Origin: AC2028 sp002373595 | Lineage (GTDB): Bacteria > Bacillota > Clostridia > Lachnospirales > Lachnospiraceae | Length of the DNA stretch: 33,799 nt | NCBI GenBank assembly: GCA_946616365.1 | Contig: CAMOIX010000023.1 | Coordinates: 1 to 33,799, forward strand | Direction: 5' to 3' | Made by a program: the position numbers and the translations under genes | Part shown: piece after piece, positions 22,386-30,939 of the stretch | How positions within the stretch are numbered: the stretch's first letter is position 1 | How the letters are laid out: every line of letters starts with the position of its first letter | Notes under the pieces: generated by a model | Databases searched by the model: none | What the model saw: the letters and a program-made list of their open reading frames with translations, nothing else | What the model was told of the DNA's origin: nothing

Positions 22386-23750
22386 TTATTCCTGATTCTT
22401 TTTTCCGACCTCTCTGTCGAGATTCCTGAAGAGTGTGAGCTCGGGGATCCAAGCGAGGGATGTCGTGCCGATCGGGCCGTTTCTTTGCTTGGCTATGATG
22501 ATGTCGGCGATGTTCTTTCTGTCGGTATCTTTCTTGTAGTAATCCTCTCTGTATATGAACATTACTACGTCCGCATCCTGCTCTATCGCTCCCGATTCAC
22601 GAAGGTCCGAAAGCATCGGGCGCTTATCGGGACGCTGCTCAACCTGACGGGAGAGCTGTGAAAGTGCGACTACGGGTACCTTTAACTCTCTGGCAAGTGC
22701 CTTGAGCGAACGAGATATGTTCGAGATCTCCTGCTGCCGTGAGTCGGCTTTTCCGCTGCCTGTCATCAGCTGGAGATAGTCTATGAAGATGACATCGAGT
22801 CCCTGCGTCATCTGGAGTTTTCTGCATTTACTCCTCATCTCAGGAACGGATATACCGGGAGTATCGTCTATGATGAGATTGGACATACCGATCTCGGATG
22901 CACTCTCAGTGAGCTTCCTCCACTCATCAGGGGTAAGTCTTCCGTTTCGGAGCTTCTCCGCGTCTACCTTGGACCTTACCGCAAAGAGACGGTTTACGAG
23001 CTGCTCCTTACTCATCTCGAGACTGAATATCGCAACATGAAGTCCCAGTTTGAGAGCCATGTGCTCTGCTATATTAAGCGCGAATGCCGTTTTTCCCATT
23101 GAAGGTCTCGCTGCGAGAAGGATGAGATCCGATCTCTGGAATCCCGAAGTATCTCTGTCGAGATCGTAGAATCCTGTGGCAAGTCCTGTTACGGGGCCCT
23201 TGTTGGTATATGCGGAGTCTATCTTGGCGATAGCCTCCTTTACGATAGTCCTTATCGGTACTATCTCGGATGTATTTCTCTTCTGAACGATATCGAATAT
23301 CTGCTTCTCCGCATCGTTTAGGATATCTTCCATCGGAGCCTCTGCCTTAAAGCAGGTATCCTGTATGGACGCGTTAGCCTTGATGAGTTTCCTTAAAGTG
23401 GATTTCTCCGCTACCTTCTTCGCATAGGCGGTAACATTCTGAGAAGTGTATTCCGTGCCGAGGAAAGCTCTCATTGTATCGATGCTGGCCACATCGGGCG
23501 GGAGGTCCTTTTGGCGGAGCTTCTCTACCAGAGTGACGGGATCAACAGGGGTACGGGCTTCATCCATCTCAACGATGGTATCAAAAATAACGCCGTAAGA
23601 GCGATTGTAAAAATCTTCTCCGGTGATATATTCCGACGCAATACCAATAGCATCGGCGTCCATGAGCATCGATCCTATGACCGAACGCTCGGACTCTTCA
23701 CTATGCGGCATTATCCTGCCGACCTGAAATCCGTCCAATTCTTCAGGCAT
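22386..23750 (-). CDS. dnaB: Replicative DNA helicase
   Basis: DnaB is the hexameric helicase that opens the replication fork. The 454-residue product has the N-terminal DnaG-binding domain (about 15-115, with EESERSVIGSML), a linker, and the RecA-like C-terminal domain with Walker A ARPSMGKT (214-221), IFIDYLQLMTG (Walker B), LSQLSRQVEQRPDKRPMLSD and LRESGAIEQDADVVMFIYRE. It follows rplI by 13 bases in the order gdpP-rplI-dnaB, common in Firmicutes. Confidence 0.97.
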   Translation of the reverse strand: MPEELDGFQVGRIMPHSEESERSVIGSMLMDADAIGIASEYITGEDFYNRSYGVIFDTIVEMDEARTPVDPVTLVEKLRQKDLPPDVASIDTMRAFLGTEYTSQNVTAYAKKVAEKSTLRKLIKANASIQDTCFKAEAPMEDILNDAEKQIFDIVQKRNTSEIVPIRTIVKEAIAKIDSAYTNKGPVTGLATGFYDLDRDTSGFQRSDLILLAARPSMGKTAFALNIAEHMALKLGLHVAIFSLEMSKEQLVNRLFAVRSKVDAEKLRNGRLTPDEWRKLTESASEIGMSNLIIDDTPGISVPEMRSKCRKLQMTQGLDVIFIDYLQLMTGSGKADSRQQEISNISRSLKALARELKVPVVALSQLSRQVEQRPDKRPMLSDLRESGAIEQDADVVMFIYREDYYKKDTDRKNIADIIIAKQRNGPIGTTSLAWIPELTLFRNLDREVGKKNQE

Positions 23751-23763
23751 AAGTCTCCCCGAT

Positions 23764-24210
23764 CTATTCCTCTTCTACTTTTACTTTGAGTTTTCCCGTT
23801 ACTTCGGGATGAAGTTTTATGCTTACGTCGAAGCTTCCGAATGCCTTTAAGGGCTCGGGAAGCACGATCTTTTTCTTGTCTATCTCAAGTCCGTGCTGAG
23901 CTTTGCATGCTTCCGCAATCTCCTTGGATGATACGGAACCGAAAGCCTTGCCGTTCTCGCCTGCTTTGATATGAGTGATGACAGAGATCTTGTCCAGTTT
24001 CTCTGCAAGCTCCTTAGCTGCCGCGAGCTGCTCTGCCGCAATCTTGGATTCGTTTGCTTTCTGAAGTTTGAGATCGTTTATAGCCTTGGGAGTGGCTTCT
24101 ACACCTATCTTCTGAGGCAGGATGTAGTTCCTTGCATATCCGTCGCTGGCCTCTATGAGATCTCCCTTTTTGCCGAGTTTCTTTTCATCTTTGAGAAGTA
24201 TGATCTTCAT
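23764..24210 (-). CDS. rplI: 50S ribosomal protein L9
   Basis: L9 binds 23S rRNA and reaches across the L1 side of the ribosome. The 148-residue product has the typical two-lobed form: an N-terminal lobe (MKIILLKDEKKLGKKGDLIE, then DGYARNYILPQ), a long helix rich in Ala, Glu and Lys, and a C-terminal lobe with GKAFGSVSSKEIAEA. The ATG follows AGGGGG by six bases. It sits between gdpP (15 bases) and dnaB (13 bases). Confidence 0.97.
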   Translation of the reverse strand: MKIILLKDEKKLGKKGDLIEASDGYARNYILPQKIGVEATPKAINDLKLQKANESKIAAEQLAAAKELAEKLDKISVITHIKAGENGKAFGSVSSKEIAEACKAQHGLEIDKKKIVLPEPLKAFGSFDVSIKLHPEVTGKLKVKVEEE

Positions 24211-24225
24211 GATATCCCCCTTACA

Positions 24226-26277
24226 TCAGAGCTCGCCGCTCTCAAGCAGCTCATCTATCGTATTCTTTACGGTATCGATAGCTTCCTCGATCGTCGTATC
24301 CTCGAGCTGGGCAGCCGCTACATTCAAGTGTCCGCCGCCACCGATACGCTCCATGATGAGCTGTACATTTACTTCGTCTATCGATCTCGCACTGACATTT
24401 ATCTTGTTCTGGTAATCCGTAAATACAAAGCTTGCCTTTACGCCCCTGATATTGAGAAGCTCGTTGGCAGCCTGCGCACCCGTTACGATCGGATTCGGAA
24501 GTCTCTCCGCTCTGCATACCGACATTGCGAAGCTTCCCCTGTAGAGCTCAGCCTGCGATACTGTATCCGCCTTTGCCATATATTCGATGGCATCCGCGCG
24601 GAACATCTTCCTTACTCTCGTTACATCGGCTCCGCATCTTCTTAAGTATGCAGCAGCTTCGAATGTCCTGACGCCGGCCTTTATGACGAAGTTGTTGGTA
24701 TCGACCACGATGCCGGAGTAGAGGCAGTCAGCCTCCTCAGGGCGTATACGCACATTGTCCTTAACATACTGCAGGATTTCCGAAATCATCTCGCACGCAC
24801 TCGATGCGAAAGGCTCGACATATGAAAGCGTAGCATTCTCGATGACCTCGTTGCCGGCTCTGTGATGATCGAGCACGACGATCGACTTCGCGTATTTGAG
24901 AAGATCGGGGCACTCAGTTATCGAAGGTTTATTGACATCGACAACTATGACTACGGTATTCTGATCTGCCATACTTATCGCGGTCTCTCCGGAGATGATC
25001 GCATCGTCACACTCGGGTGATGACTTGAATGTATCGATGAGCGGCTGGATGTCCGATGTCGGATTATCCAGTACTATGTATGCTTTCTTTTCAAGTGCTC
25101 TCGCCATACAGTAGATACCGACCGCTGCTCCGAACGAATCCGCATCCGGTCTGGAGTGACCCATGACGAGCACGTTTTCCTTGGCGTTTACTATCTCTCG
25201 TAAAGCGTGAGCCTTGACTCTCGCTTTTACTCTCGTATTCTTCTCGACGCTCTGGCTCTTTCCGCCGTAGTAGGTGACCGCATCGGGAGTCTTGATGACT
25301 GCCTGATCTCCGCCTCGTCCGAGCGCGAGGTCTATTGCGTTTCTCGCGAACTCAAAGTTCTGCGCATATGTGAGTCCATCCACACCGAGGCCTATACTGA
25401 TCGTGACTGCCATCTCATTTCCGATGCTGACGGTCTTGATGTCCTCGAGAAGTTCGAACTTTGATTCCTGGAGCTGAGCTACCGATCTCTTTCTCAGGAT
25501 GGCGAGGTACTTATCCTTCTCCATCTTACGGCAGATACCGTCGACACCCGCCACGTACTTATTGACCTTACGATCGATAAGTGCGGAAAGCAGGGACTGT
25601 CTGACTTCCTCTATACTCTCCATAGCCTCATCGTAGTTGTCCAGATAGATCATTCCGACGCAGAGGCTCTGGTCATCTACTTCCTGAAGCGCTATGTGAA
25701 GTGCGGTCACATCAAAGAGGAAACATGCGATGAGGAATCCTTCATATCCTTCCGCCTCGATCATATCGCTGTGCTCAGCCATCTCCTTGAGCGATATGCG
25801 GCGAAGGTTCGCTGTGTAATCCCTTCCTTCATACTCTATCTCGAAATTAGCCGTGGGCGCATCCGCACTTACGGGCAGACGGTCCTTGGTGATGGACTGA
25901 AGCAGCGTCGATATCGGTTTTGAATATCCTTTGGATATGTGAGTGATGTTCTCAAATGCGGAGTTGGTCCACATTACCCTGCCATCCTCATCCATGAGTA
26001 CATAGGGGATGTCCAGTTCTCTTAAGAGTTTCCTCTGGATCTGCCCATACTCGGTGGCAAAGCTCACCAGCTCGTTCATTATGATGGGACGATTATAGAA
26101 ATAGAGAGTAAGCGTTATCGCGAAATAGAATACCGTGAACGCGGACAGAAGGATGCCGGCTCTGACATCGATGAGAAACATCGCCACGGTGACCGCCGCA
26201 AGCAGTATCCCGAGGTAGATGCTGAACCTCATGAAGGAACGTATATGACCTTTTACTTTGATCCTGCTGTTACTCAT
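24226..26277 (-). CDS. gdpP: Cyclic-di-AMP phosphodiesterase GdpP
   Basis: GdpP hydrolyses c-di-AMP to pApA and so affects potassium, osmotic and wall homeostasis. The 683-residue protein has two N-terminal membrane helices (about 16-37 and 40-61), a PAS-like domain (about 85-200) and a degenerate GGDEF domain (about 205-330, without the GGDEF loop). The DHH-DHHA1 catalytic part follows: HSRPDAD (374-380), VVDVN, DHH (470-472), GIVVDTNNF and GGGGH (646-650). The start is set by an extended -10 promoter only ten bases upstream, so the mRNA is nearly leaderless. rplI and dnaB follow closely. Confidence 0.95.
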   Translation of the reverse strand: MSNSRIKVKGHIRSFMRFSIYLGILLAAVTVAMFLIDVRAGILLSAFTVFYFAITLTLYFYNRPIIMNELVSFATEYGQIQRKLLRELDIPYVLMDEDGRVMWTNSAFENITHISKGYSKPISTLLQSITKDRLPVSADAPTANFEIEYEGRDYTANLRRISLKEMAEHSDMIEAEGYEGFLIACFLFDVTALHIALQEVDDQSLCVGMIYLDNYDEAMESIEEVRQSLLSALIDRKVNKYVAGVDGICRKMEKDKYLAILRKRSVAQLQESKFELLEDIKTVSIGNEMAVTISIGLGVDGLTYAQNFEFARNAIDLALGRGGDQAVIKTPDAVTYYGGKSQSVEKNTRVKARVKAHALREIVNAKENVLVMGHSRPDADSFGAAVGIYCMARALEKKAYIVLDNPTSDIQPLIDTFKSSPECDDAIISGETAISMADQNTVVIVVDVNKPSITECPDLLKYAKSIVVLDHHRAGNEVIENATLSYVEPFASSACEMISEILQYVKDNVRIRPEEADCLYSGIVVDTNNFVIKAGVRTFEAAAYLRRCGADVTRVRKMFRADAIEYMAKADTVSQAELYRGSFAMSVCRAERLPNPIVTGAQAANELLNIRGVKASFVFTDYQNKINVSARSIDEVNVQLIMERIGGGGHLNVAAAQLEDTTIEEAIDTVKNTIDELLESGEL

Positions 26278-26287
26278 AACTCGTTAC

Positions 26288-26296
26288 ATTATACCA
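26288..26296 (-). promoter_or_regulatory. gdpP promoter, near-leaderless
   Basis: TGGTATAAT on the minus strand (TATAAT at 26288-26293) is an extended -10 with no good -35. Ten bases (GTAACGAGTT) separate it from the ATG, so only three or four leader bases are expected and no ribosome binding site is present. Confidence 0.7.
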
Positions 26297-26320
26297 TAGT
26301 CGGTACCCATATTAAAGAAA

Positions 26321-26349
26321 AAAGGAGAAGTCCGTATGACTTCTCCTTT
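26321..26349 (-). terminator. Terminator of the rpsF-ssb-rpsR operon
   Basis: A perfect 12-bp helix, AAAGGAGAAGTC (26321-26332) with GACTTCTCCTTT (26338-26349), a five-base loop and a T-rich run on the minus strand. It separates the ribosomal operon from gdpP. Confidence 0.93.
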
Positions 26350-26392
26350 GACGTGATATCTTTCCTGAAATCTGTAAATCTTTGTTGTGTGA

Positions 26393-26656
26393 TCAATCCT
26401 GAACGTAAGGCAGGATAGCGAGCTGACGGGCACGCTTGATAGCGGTGGTAAGCTCTCTCTGATGCTTTGCGCAGTTTCCGGTGATACGGCGGGGAAGGAT
26501 CTTTCCTCCCTCAGAAATATACTTGCGGAGCTTTGCAGCATCCTTGTAATCGATCACATTGTCTTTTCCGCAGAATACGCAAACCTTCTTACGCTTGTGC
26601 ATTCCACCCTTTTTCCTGGGCGCTCCTTCGGGCCTCTCCGATTTATTAAAAGCCAT
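26393..26656 (-). CDS. rpsR: 30S ribosomal protein S18
   Basis: S18 binds S6 on the platform of the small subunit. The 87-residue product shows KKVCVFCGKDNVIDYKDAAK and then GGKILPRRITGNCAKHQREL. The cysteines and histidine (CxxC, then CxxH) are the zinc-binding form of S18, which suggests no zinc-saving paralog is needed here. The ATG has an AGGAGG site upstream. It is the last gene of rpsF-ssb-rpsR. Confidence 0.97.
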   Translation of the reverse strand: MAFNKSERPEGAPRKKGGMHKRKKVCVFCGKDNVIDYKDAAKLRKYISEGGKILPRRITGNCAKHQRELTTAIKRARQLAILPYVQD

Positions 26657-26673
26657 AGTTTCCTCCTAATCAA

Positions 26674-27108
26674 TCAAGTGAACGGTAATTCTTCTTCGAC
26701 TCCGTCAGGTATGTTCATAAAGTCGCCTGCTGCACCGCCTGAAGTCTGACCTGCATCAGATCCGCCGTAGTTTCCACCGCCCTGAGAGTTCTTGCTCTCG
26801 GCGAACTCGATCTCATCGATCATGATCTGTACGTCTCTGACCTGCTGGCCTTCCTTATTGGTGTAGTTGTTGTTCTGGATACGTCCTACGACAACAACCT
26901 TGGTTCCCTTGTGAAGATACTTCTCAACGAACTCAGCCTGCTTGCCGAAAGAAGTGCAGTTGAAGAAATCCGCATCGGGCTCTCCGTCACGCTTAAATCT
27001 TCTGTCTACGGCGATGCTGAACCTTCCTATAGTAGTCTGGCTGGCACCTGCTGATGTTCTTACTTCGGGGTCGCGGGTAAGTCTACCCATCAAGATTACC
27101 TTATTCAT
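26674..27108 (-). CDS. ssb: Single-stranded DNA-binding protein
   Basis: SSB coats single-stranded DNA in replication and repair. The 144-residue product has the OB fold (about 1-108, MNKVILMGRLTRDPEVRTSA, then FFNCTSFGKQAEFVEKYLHK and GTKVVVVGRI). A Gly/Ser-rich tail follows, with the protein-interaction tip EEELPFT. It lies between rpsF and rpsR, the usual place in Firmicutes. Confidence 0.97.
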   Translation of the reverse strand: MNKVILMGRLTRDPEVRTSAGASQTTIGRFSIAVDRRFKRDGEPDADFFNCTSFGKQAEFVEKYLHKGTKVVVVGRIQNNNYTNKEGQQVRDVQIMIDEIEFAESKNSQGGGNYGGSDAGQTSGGAAGDFMNIPDGVEEELPFT

Positions 27109-27119
27109 ATATTATCTCC

Positions 27120-27410
27120 TTATGCCTCGTCCTGACGAACGCACAGGAATCTGATGACGCCATCCATAATACGGACTCTTGACTCGATCTCTGCGGGAGC
27201 AGTCGGCTCAGCCTCGAAGCGGATGAAGTAATAGAATCCCTCTTTGGACTTCTGGATCTCGTAAGCAAGCTTCTTCTTGCCCCACTCTTCCACTTCAGCG
27301 ATCTTTCCGCCGAATCTCTCAACCAGAGCCTTACATTTGTCCAATGTGGCAGCTCTTCCATCGTCATCAAGCGCAGCGCTCAAAACGACGGCCAATTCGT
27401 ACTTGTTCAT
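27120..27410 (-). CDS. rpsF: 30S ribosomal protein S6
   Basis: S6 is a small-subunit protein that pairs with S18. The 96-residue product starts MNKYELAVVLSAALDDDGRA and has GGKIAEVEEWGKKKLAYEI and EGFYYFIRFEAEP, the family's ferredoxin-like fold markers. The ATG is preceded by AAGGAGG. It is the first gene of the operon; a hairpin lies in its leader. Confidence 0.97.
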   Translation of the reverse strand: MNKYELAVVLSAALDDDGRAATLDKCKALVERFGGKIAEVEEWGKKKLAYEIQKSKEGFYYFIRFEAEPTAPAEIESRVRIMDGVIRFLCVRQDEA

Positions 27411-27433
27411 AAGTTACCTCCTTTTGGTCTTTG

Positions 27434-27454
27434 GCCCGCACAGTGGGTGCGAGC
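27434..27454 (-). promoter_or_regulatory. Hairpin in the rpsF leader
   Basis: GCTCGCAC and GTGCGGGC pair over eight positions (one G-U) around a five-base loop, shortly before the ribosome binding site of rpsF. Its position fits feedback control by ribosomal protein, but the CCG-loop signature of the known S6:S18 leader is not clear. Confidence 0.45.
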
Positions 27455-27472
27455 AAGGAAAATATATCACGG

Positions 27473-27501
27473 CTTATGATTTTACAATACGGGGCAGTCA
27501 A
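27473..27501 (-). promoter_or_regulatory. Probable promoter of rpsF-ssb-rpsR
   Basis: TTGACT (27496-27501 on the minus strand), 17-base spacer, CATAAG (27473-27478). The -35 is good and the -10 moderate. Confidence 0.5.
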
Positions 27502-27574
27502 AATCAAGCATAATCTGCCATTTACTATCCTCATTTGTGATTCTGACGAAAAAAATGCTTTTCCGCGTATTTTA

Positions 27575-27603
27575 TTGTATATTTTCAACAAATATGGTAA
27601 AAT
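27575..27603 (+). promoter_or_regulatory. Promoter of glgC-glgD
   Basis: TTGTAT (27575-27580), 17-base spacer, TAAAAT (27598-27603) with TGG before it. The start is predicted near 27610. Confidence 0.6.
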
Positions 27604-27609
27604 ATTTCT

Positions 27610-27638
27610 ACTTTTTGAGTATATTTTTCACAAAAAGT
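27610..27638 (+). repeat. Inverted repeat at the 5' end of the glgC transcript
   Basis: ACTTTTTG (27610-27617) and CAAAAAGT (27631-27638) are exact complements. If transcription starts near 27610, the mRNA begins with this stem-loop, which could protect the 5' end or act in regulation. Confidence 0.5.
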
Positions 27639-27664
27639 AAGAAACCTAAAAGGGAGAAATTGCT

Positions 27665-28873
27665 ATGGCAAAAGAAATGGTTGCAATGATTCTGGCCGGC
27701 GGTCAGGGTTCGAGACTCTATGCCCTGACAGACAAGCTGGCCAAACCTGCAGTTCCTTTCGGCGGAAAATACCGTATCATCGACTTCCCGCTTTCGAACT
27801 GCGTCAACTCCGGCATCGATACGGTCGGTATCCTGACTCAGTATCAGCCCCTTGTCCTTAACGAGTACATTGGTCACGGACAGCCTTGGGACCTCGATCG
27901 ACTCTACGGCGGCGCACATGTACTTCCTCCTTACCAGCAGGCATCAGGTTCCGACTGGTATAAGGGAACGGCTAACGCTATCTACCAGAATCTTTCATTC
28001 CTCCGCAGATATGATCCCGAATATGTCATCATCCTCTCGGGCGATCAGATATGCAAGCAGGACTATAACGATTTCCTTCAGTTCCATAAATCCAAAGATG
28101 CAGAGTTCTCTGTAGCAGTCATGGAAGTACCCTGGGATGAAGCTTCCCGCTTCGGTCTCATGGTTGCTGATGCCAATGACCGCATAACGGAATTCCAGGA
28201 GAAGCCCAAGGAGCCCAAGTCAAACCTTGCTTCCATGGGTATCTACATATTTAACTGGGATGTACTCGAGAAGTACCTCACAGAAGACGAGGCCAATCCC
28301 GAGTCCTCCAACGATTTCGGAAATGATATCATCCCTGCTCTTCTTCGTGACAATCGCAGGATGTATGCTTATCACTTCAACGGCTACTGGAAGGATGTAG
28401 GAACCATATCCTCTCTTTGGGAGGCAAATATGGAGATCCTCGATCCCGAGCATAGCGGTATAAACCTCTTTGATGACGACTGGAAGATCTACAGCCGCAA
28501 CAGCGGAATGCCCGGACATACCGTAGGTAACAATGCGATCATAGACAACGCCCTTATCACCGACGGATGCCGCATCGGCGGAACAGTAAGACACTCAATC
28601 CTCTTCGCAGGCGTTAAGGTTGAGGAAGGTGCTGTCGTTGAGGACGCAGTAGTAATGAGCGGCACGACCATCAAGGCCGGTGCCAAGGTAAGTCACTGCA
28701 TCATAGCAGAAAATGTTGAGATCGGCGAAAATGCCGTAGTAGGTGAGATGCCCAAAGGCGAATCGAAGGATGTCGCAACGGTCGGCTCGAATGTCAAGAT
28801 CGGTGCCCGCGCCGTTATCGGTCCGAAAGCCATGATCAAAACCGATGTAAAGGAGGGCGAATCACAATGCTGA
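27665..28873 (+). CDS. glgC: Glucose-1-phosphate adenylyltransferase, catalytic subunit
   Basis: GlgC makes ADP-glucose from glucose 1-phosphate and ATP, the committed step of glycogen synthesis. The 402-residue product has the nucleotide-binding loop LAGGQGSRLYALT (about 10-22), KPAVPFGGKYRIIDFPLSNC, the GDQICKQDY metal-binding region and a C-terminal left-handed beta helix (about 290-400, with hexapeptide repeats such as IGENAVVG). The ATG follows AAAAGGGAG. It overlaps glgD by seven bases. Confidence 0.97.
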   Translation: MAKEMVAMILAGGQGSRLYALTDKLAKPAVPFGGKYRIIDFPLSNCVNSGIDTVGILTQYQPLVLNEYIGHGQPWDLDRLYGGAHVLPPYQQASGSDWYKGTANAIYQNLSFLRRYDPEYVIILSGDQICKQDYNDFLQFHKSKDAEFSVAVMEVPWDEASRFGLMVADANDRITEFQEKPKEPKSNLASMGIYIFNWDVLEKYLTEDEANPESSNDFGNDIIPALLRDNRRMYAYHFNGYWKDVGTISSLWEANMEILDPEHSGINLFDDDWKIYSRNSGMPGHTVGNNAIIDNALITDGCRIGGTVRHSILFAGVKVEEGAVVEDAVVMSGTTIKAGAKVSHCIIAENVEIGENAVVGEMPKGESKDVATVGSNVKIGARAVIGPKAMIKTDVKEGESQC

Positions 28874-30015
28874 ACAACAATCAGGACGCATTAGCCATTA
28901 TCTTCCCCAACAGTTACGACAATGAGGTAAGGAGCCTGGTCAATGAGAGACTCATGGCATCCATTCCTTTCGCCAGCAGATACCGTCTCGTGGACTTCAT
29001 ACTCTCGGGTCTGGTAAACAACGGCATCAGCAATATCACCGTCATCGTCCGTAAGAATTACCGCTCTCTCATGAGACACCTCGGTGCCGGACGTGCGTGG
29101 GATCTCTCCCGCAAGAACGGCGGACTTAACATCGTCCCTCCCTATGCTGAGAAAAATATCAAAGTATACAACGGACGTGTCGAAGCTATCGCGAGCATCA
29201 TCGAGTTCCTGAAGCAGCAGAAAGAGAAATATGTATTCCTCACCGATTCAAACATCGTCTGCAACTTCAATTACAAAGCGATGATCGCAGAGCATGAGGC
29301 GACCGGAGCGGATGTAACCATCGCGTACACGAATGAGCCCATCCCTTACGGATTCATGAATCTCCAGGCCACCCAGACGACCGACCTCTACTACACTCTC
29401 AATATTGACGACTCGGGACGCATCAGGGAGATCCAGACCAACTCCAAGGAGTACGGTCCTCAGAACCTCTCGATGAACCTCTACCTCGTAGAGCGCACTC
29501 TTCTCATCAGCATGATCGAGAAGGCATATGCGAGCGGAAATGTTTACTTCGAGCGTGATATCCTTTCACCCGTGCTCGACAGCATGAAGATATTCGGATA
29601 CGCTTACAATGGATACACTGCACGTATCACCGATATGGTCAGCTACTTCAACGAGAATATGAAGCTGCTCGATCCCGCAAACCTCGATGCACTGTTTGCA
29701 CCCAATCCCATCTATACGACAGTACGTGATGACAACCCGACTCGCTACATCGGCGGATCCAAAGTTAAGAACTGCATGGTTGCCGACGGTTGCGTAATAG
29801 AGGGTGACATCGAGAACTGCATCCTCTTCAGAGGAGTCAAGGTCGGAAAGGGAACCAAGATCCGCAACAGTATCATCATGCAGGATACGACGATCGCAGG
29901 AAACTGTGAGATCGACTACATCATTTCTGACAAGAATGTATCCATCACCGCAGGCAAGACCTTAAAGGGAGACAGCACCTTCCCCATTTTTGTACCTGCA
30001 TTTAAGACTATTTAA
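28867..30015 (+). CDS. glgD: GlgD, non-catalytic partner of glucose-1-phosphate adenylyltransferase
   Basis: The 382-residue protein is homologous to GlgC along its whole length (IPFASRYRLVDFILSGLVNN, SLMRHLGAGRAWDL, C-terminal hexapeptide repeats). It lacks the glycine-rich nucleotide loop: the N terminus reads IIFPNSYDNEVRSLVNERL in place of AGGQGSRL. This is the Firmicute GlgD subunit, which raises the activity of GlgC in a mixed tetramer. The start overlaps the glgC stop (ATGCTGA), so the two are translated in a coupled way and at similar levels. A strong terminator follows. Confidence 0.95.
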   Translation: MLNNNQDALAIIFPNSYDNEVRSLVNERLMASIPFASRYRLVDFILSGLVNNGISNITVIVRKNYRSLMRHLGAGRAWDLSRKNGGLNIVPPYAEKNIKVYNGRVEAIASIIEFLKQQKEKYVFLTDSNIVCNFNYKAMIAEHEATGADVTIAYTNEPIPYGFMNLQATQTTDLYYTLNIDDSGRIREIQTNSKEYGPQNLSMNLYLVERTLLISMIEKAYASGNVYFERDILSPVLDSMKIFGYAYNGYTARITDMVSYFNENMKLLDPANLDALFAPNPIYTTVRDDNPTRYIGGSKVKNCMVADGCVIEGDIENCILFRGVKVGKGTKIRNSIIMQDTTIAGNCEIDYIISDKNVSITAGKTLKGDSTFPIFVPAFKTI

Positions 30016-30027
30016 GCTGCTGTTTTG

Positions 30028-30065
30028 TACAGGGCGCCGGATATCTGCCGGCGCTCTGTATTTTT
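30028..30065 (+). terminator. Terminator after glgD
   Basis: TACAG plus GCGCCGG pair with CCGGCGC plus CTGTA (30028-30060), followed by TTTTT. A strong Rho-independent signal. Confidence 0.95.
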
Positions 30066-30109
30066 CTGAATGACCGGCTGTAAGCTTTACTTTTGAAAGG
30101 AGGATCCGA

Positions 30110-30856
30110 ATGAGTGCAGAAATGACTTATGAAGAAAAGATCGCCAAGCTGAATGAATACGTAAATAAGTTTGACAATATTGTATTCTTCGGAGGTGCAG
30201 GAGTATCGACAGAGAGCGGCATCCCGGATTTCAGAAGTGTCGACGGACTCTATAACCAAAAATATGATTATCCTCCGGAGACGATACTCAGTCATACTTT
30301 CTATATGAGAAACCGTGAGGAATTCTACAGATTCTATCGTGACAAGATGCTCTGCGCCACTGCTCAGCCAAACAAAGCACACCTCAAGCTTGCCGAGCTC
30401 GAGAAAGCAGGAAAGCTCCGCGCAGTAGTCACGCAGAATATCGACGGTCTCCATCAGGCTGCCGGAAGCAAGACTGTATATGAACTCCACGGCTCGGTAC
30501 TCAGGAACTATTGCGAAGGGTGCGGAGAGTTCTATGATCTGGATTATATGGTAAATTATCCCGAGAATGTACCTCTGTGCAGGAAATGCGGAAAGCCTAT
30601 CAAGCCGGATGTAGTCCTCTATGAAGAGGGACTCGACCAGGGAACCATCAGTGCTTCGGTAAGAGCGATAAGTCAGGCTCAGATGCTGATAATAGGCGGT
30701 ACATCACTTGCCGTATATCCGGCTGCCGGACTTATTGATTATTTCAACGGAGAAGCACTCGTAGTTATAAACAAAGCACCGACTCAGAGAGATGTACAGG
30801 CCGATCTCCTGATATCGGCACCGATCGGGGAAGTATTCTCGCAGATAAATATTTAA
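30110..30856 (+). CDS. cobB: NAD-dependent protein deacylase (sirtuin)
   Basis: Sirtuins remove acyl groups from lysines using NAD+. The 248-residue product has the NAD motif GGAGVSTESGIPDFRS (28-43), QNIDGLH (109-115), catalytic His127 in ELHGS, the four zinc cysteines (Cys135, Cys138, Cys157, Cys160) and GGTSLAVYPAAGL (196-208). It is thus complete. The ATG has AAAGGAGG upstream. It follows the glgD terminator by 44 bases, with no clear promoter of its own, so some read-through from glgCD is possible. Confidence 0.95.
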   Translation: MSAEMTYEEKIAKLNEYVNKFDNIVFFGGAGVSTESGIPDFRSVDGLYNQKYDYPPETILSHTFYMRNREEFYRFYRDKMLCATAQPNKAHLKLAELEKAGKLRAVVTQNIDGLHQAAGSKTVYELHGSVLRNYCEGCGEFYDLDYMVNYPENVPLCRKCGKPIKPDVVLYEEGLDQGTISASVRAISQAQMLIIGGTSLAVYPAAGLIDYFNGEALVVINKAPTQRDVQADLLISAPIGEVFSQINI

Positions 30857-30883
30857 ACCGTCATACTGCGAATAAGATCATAT

Positions 30884-30921
30884 AAAAAGAGACGCCAGGG
30901 TTTAAGTCCGCGTCTCTTTTT
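30884..30921. terminator. Bidirectional terminator between the sirtuin and mscS genes
   Basis: A perfect 12-bp helix, AAAAAGAGACGC (30884-30895) with GCGTCTCTTTTT (30910-30921). A and T runs on both sides let it serve both converging genes. Confidence 0.93.
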
Positions 30922-30939
30922 GTTTAACCGGTTGGTGCT

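Noticed and set aside
26284..26541. Minus-strand frame of 85 codons overlapping rpsR
   Set aside because: It runs in another frame of rpsR and through the operon terminator.
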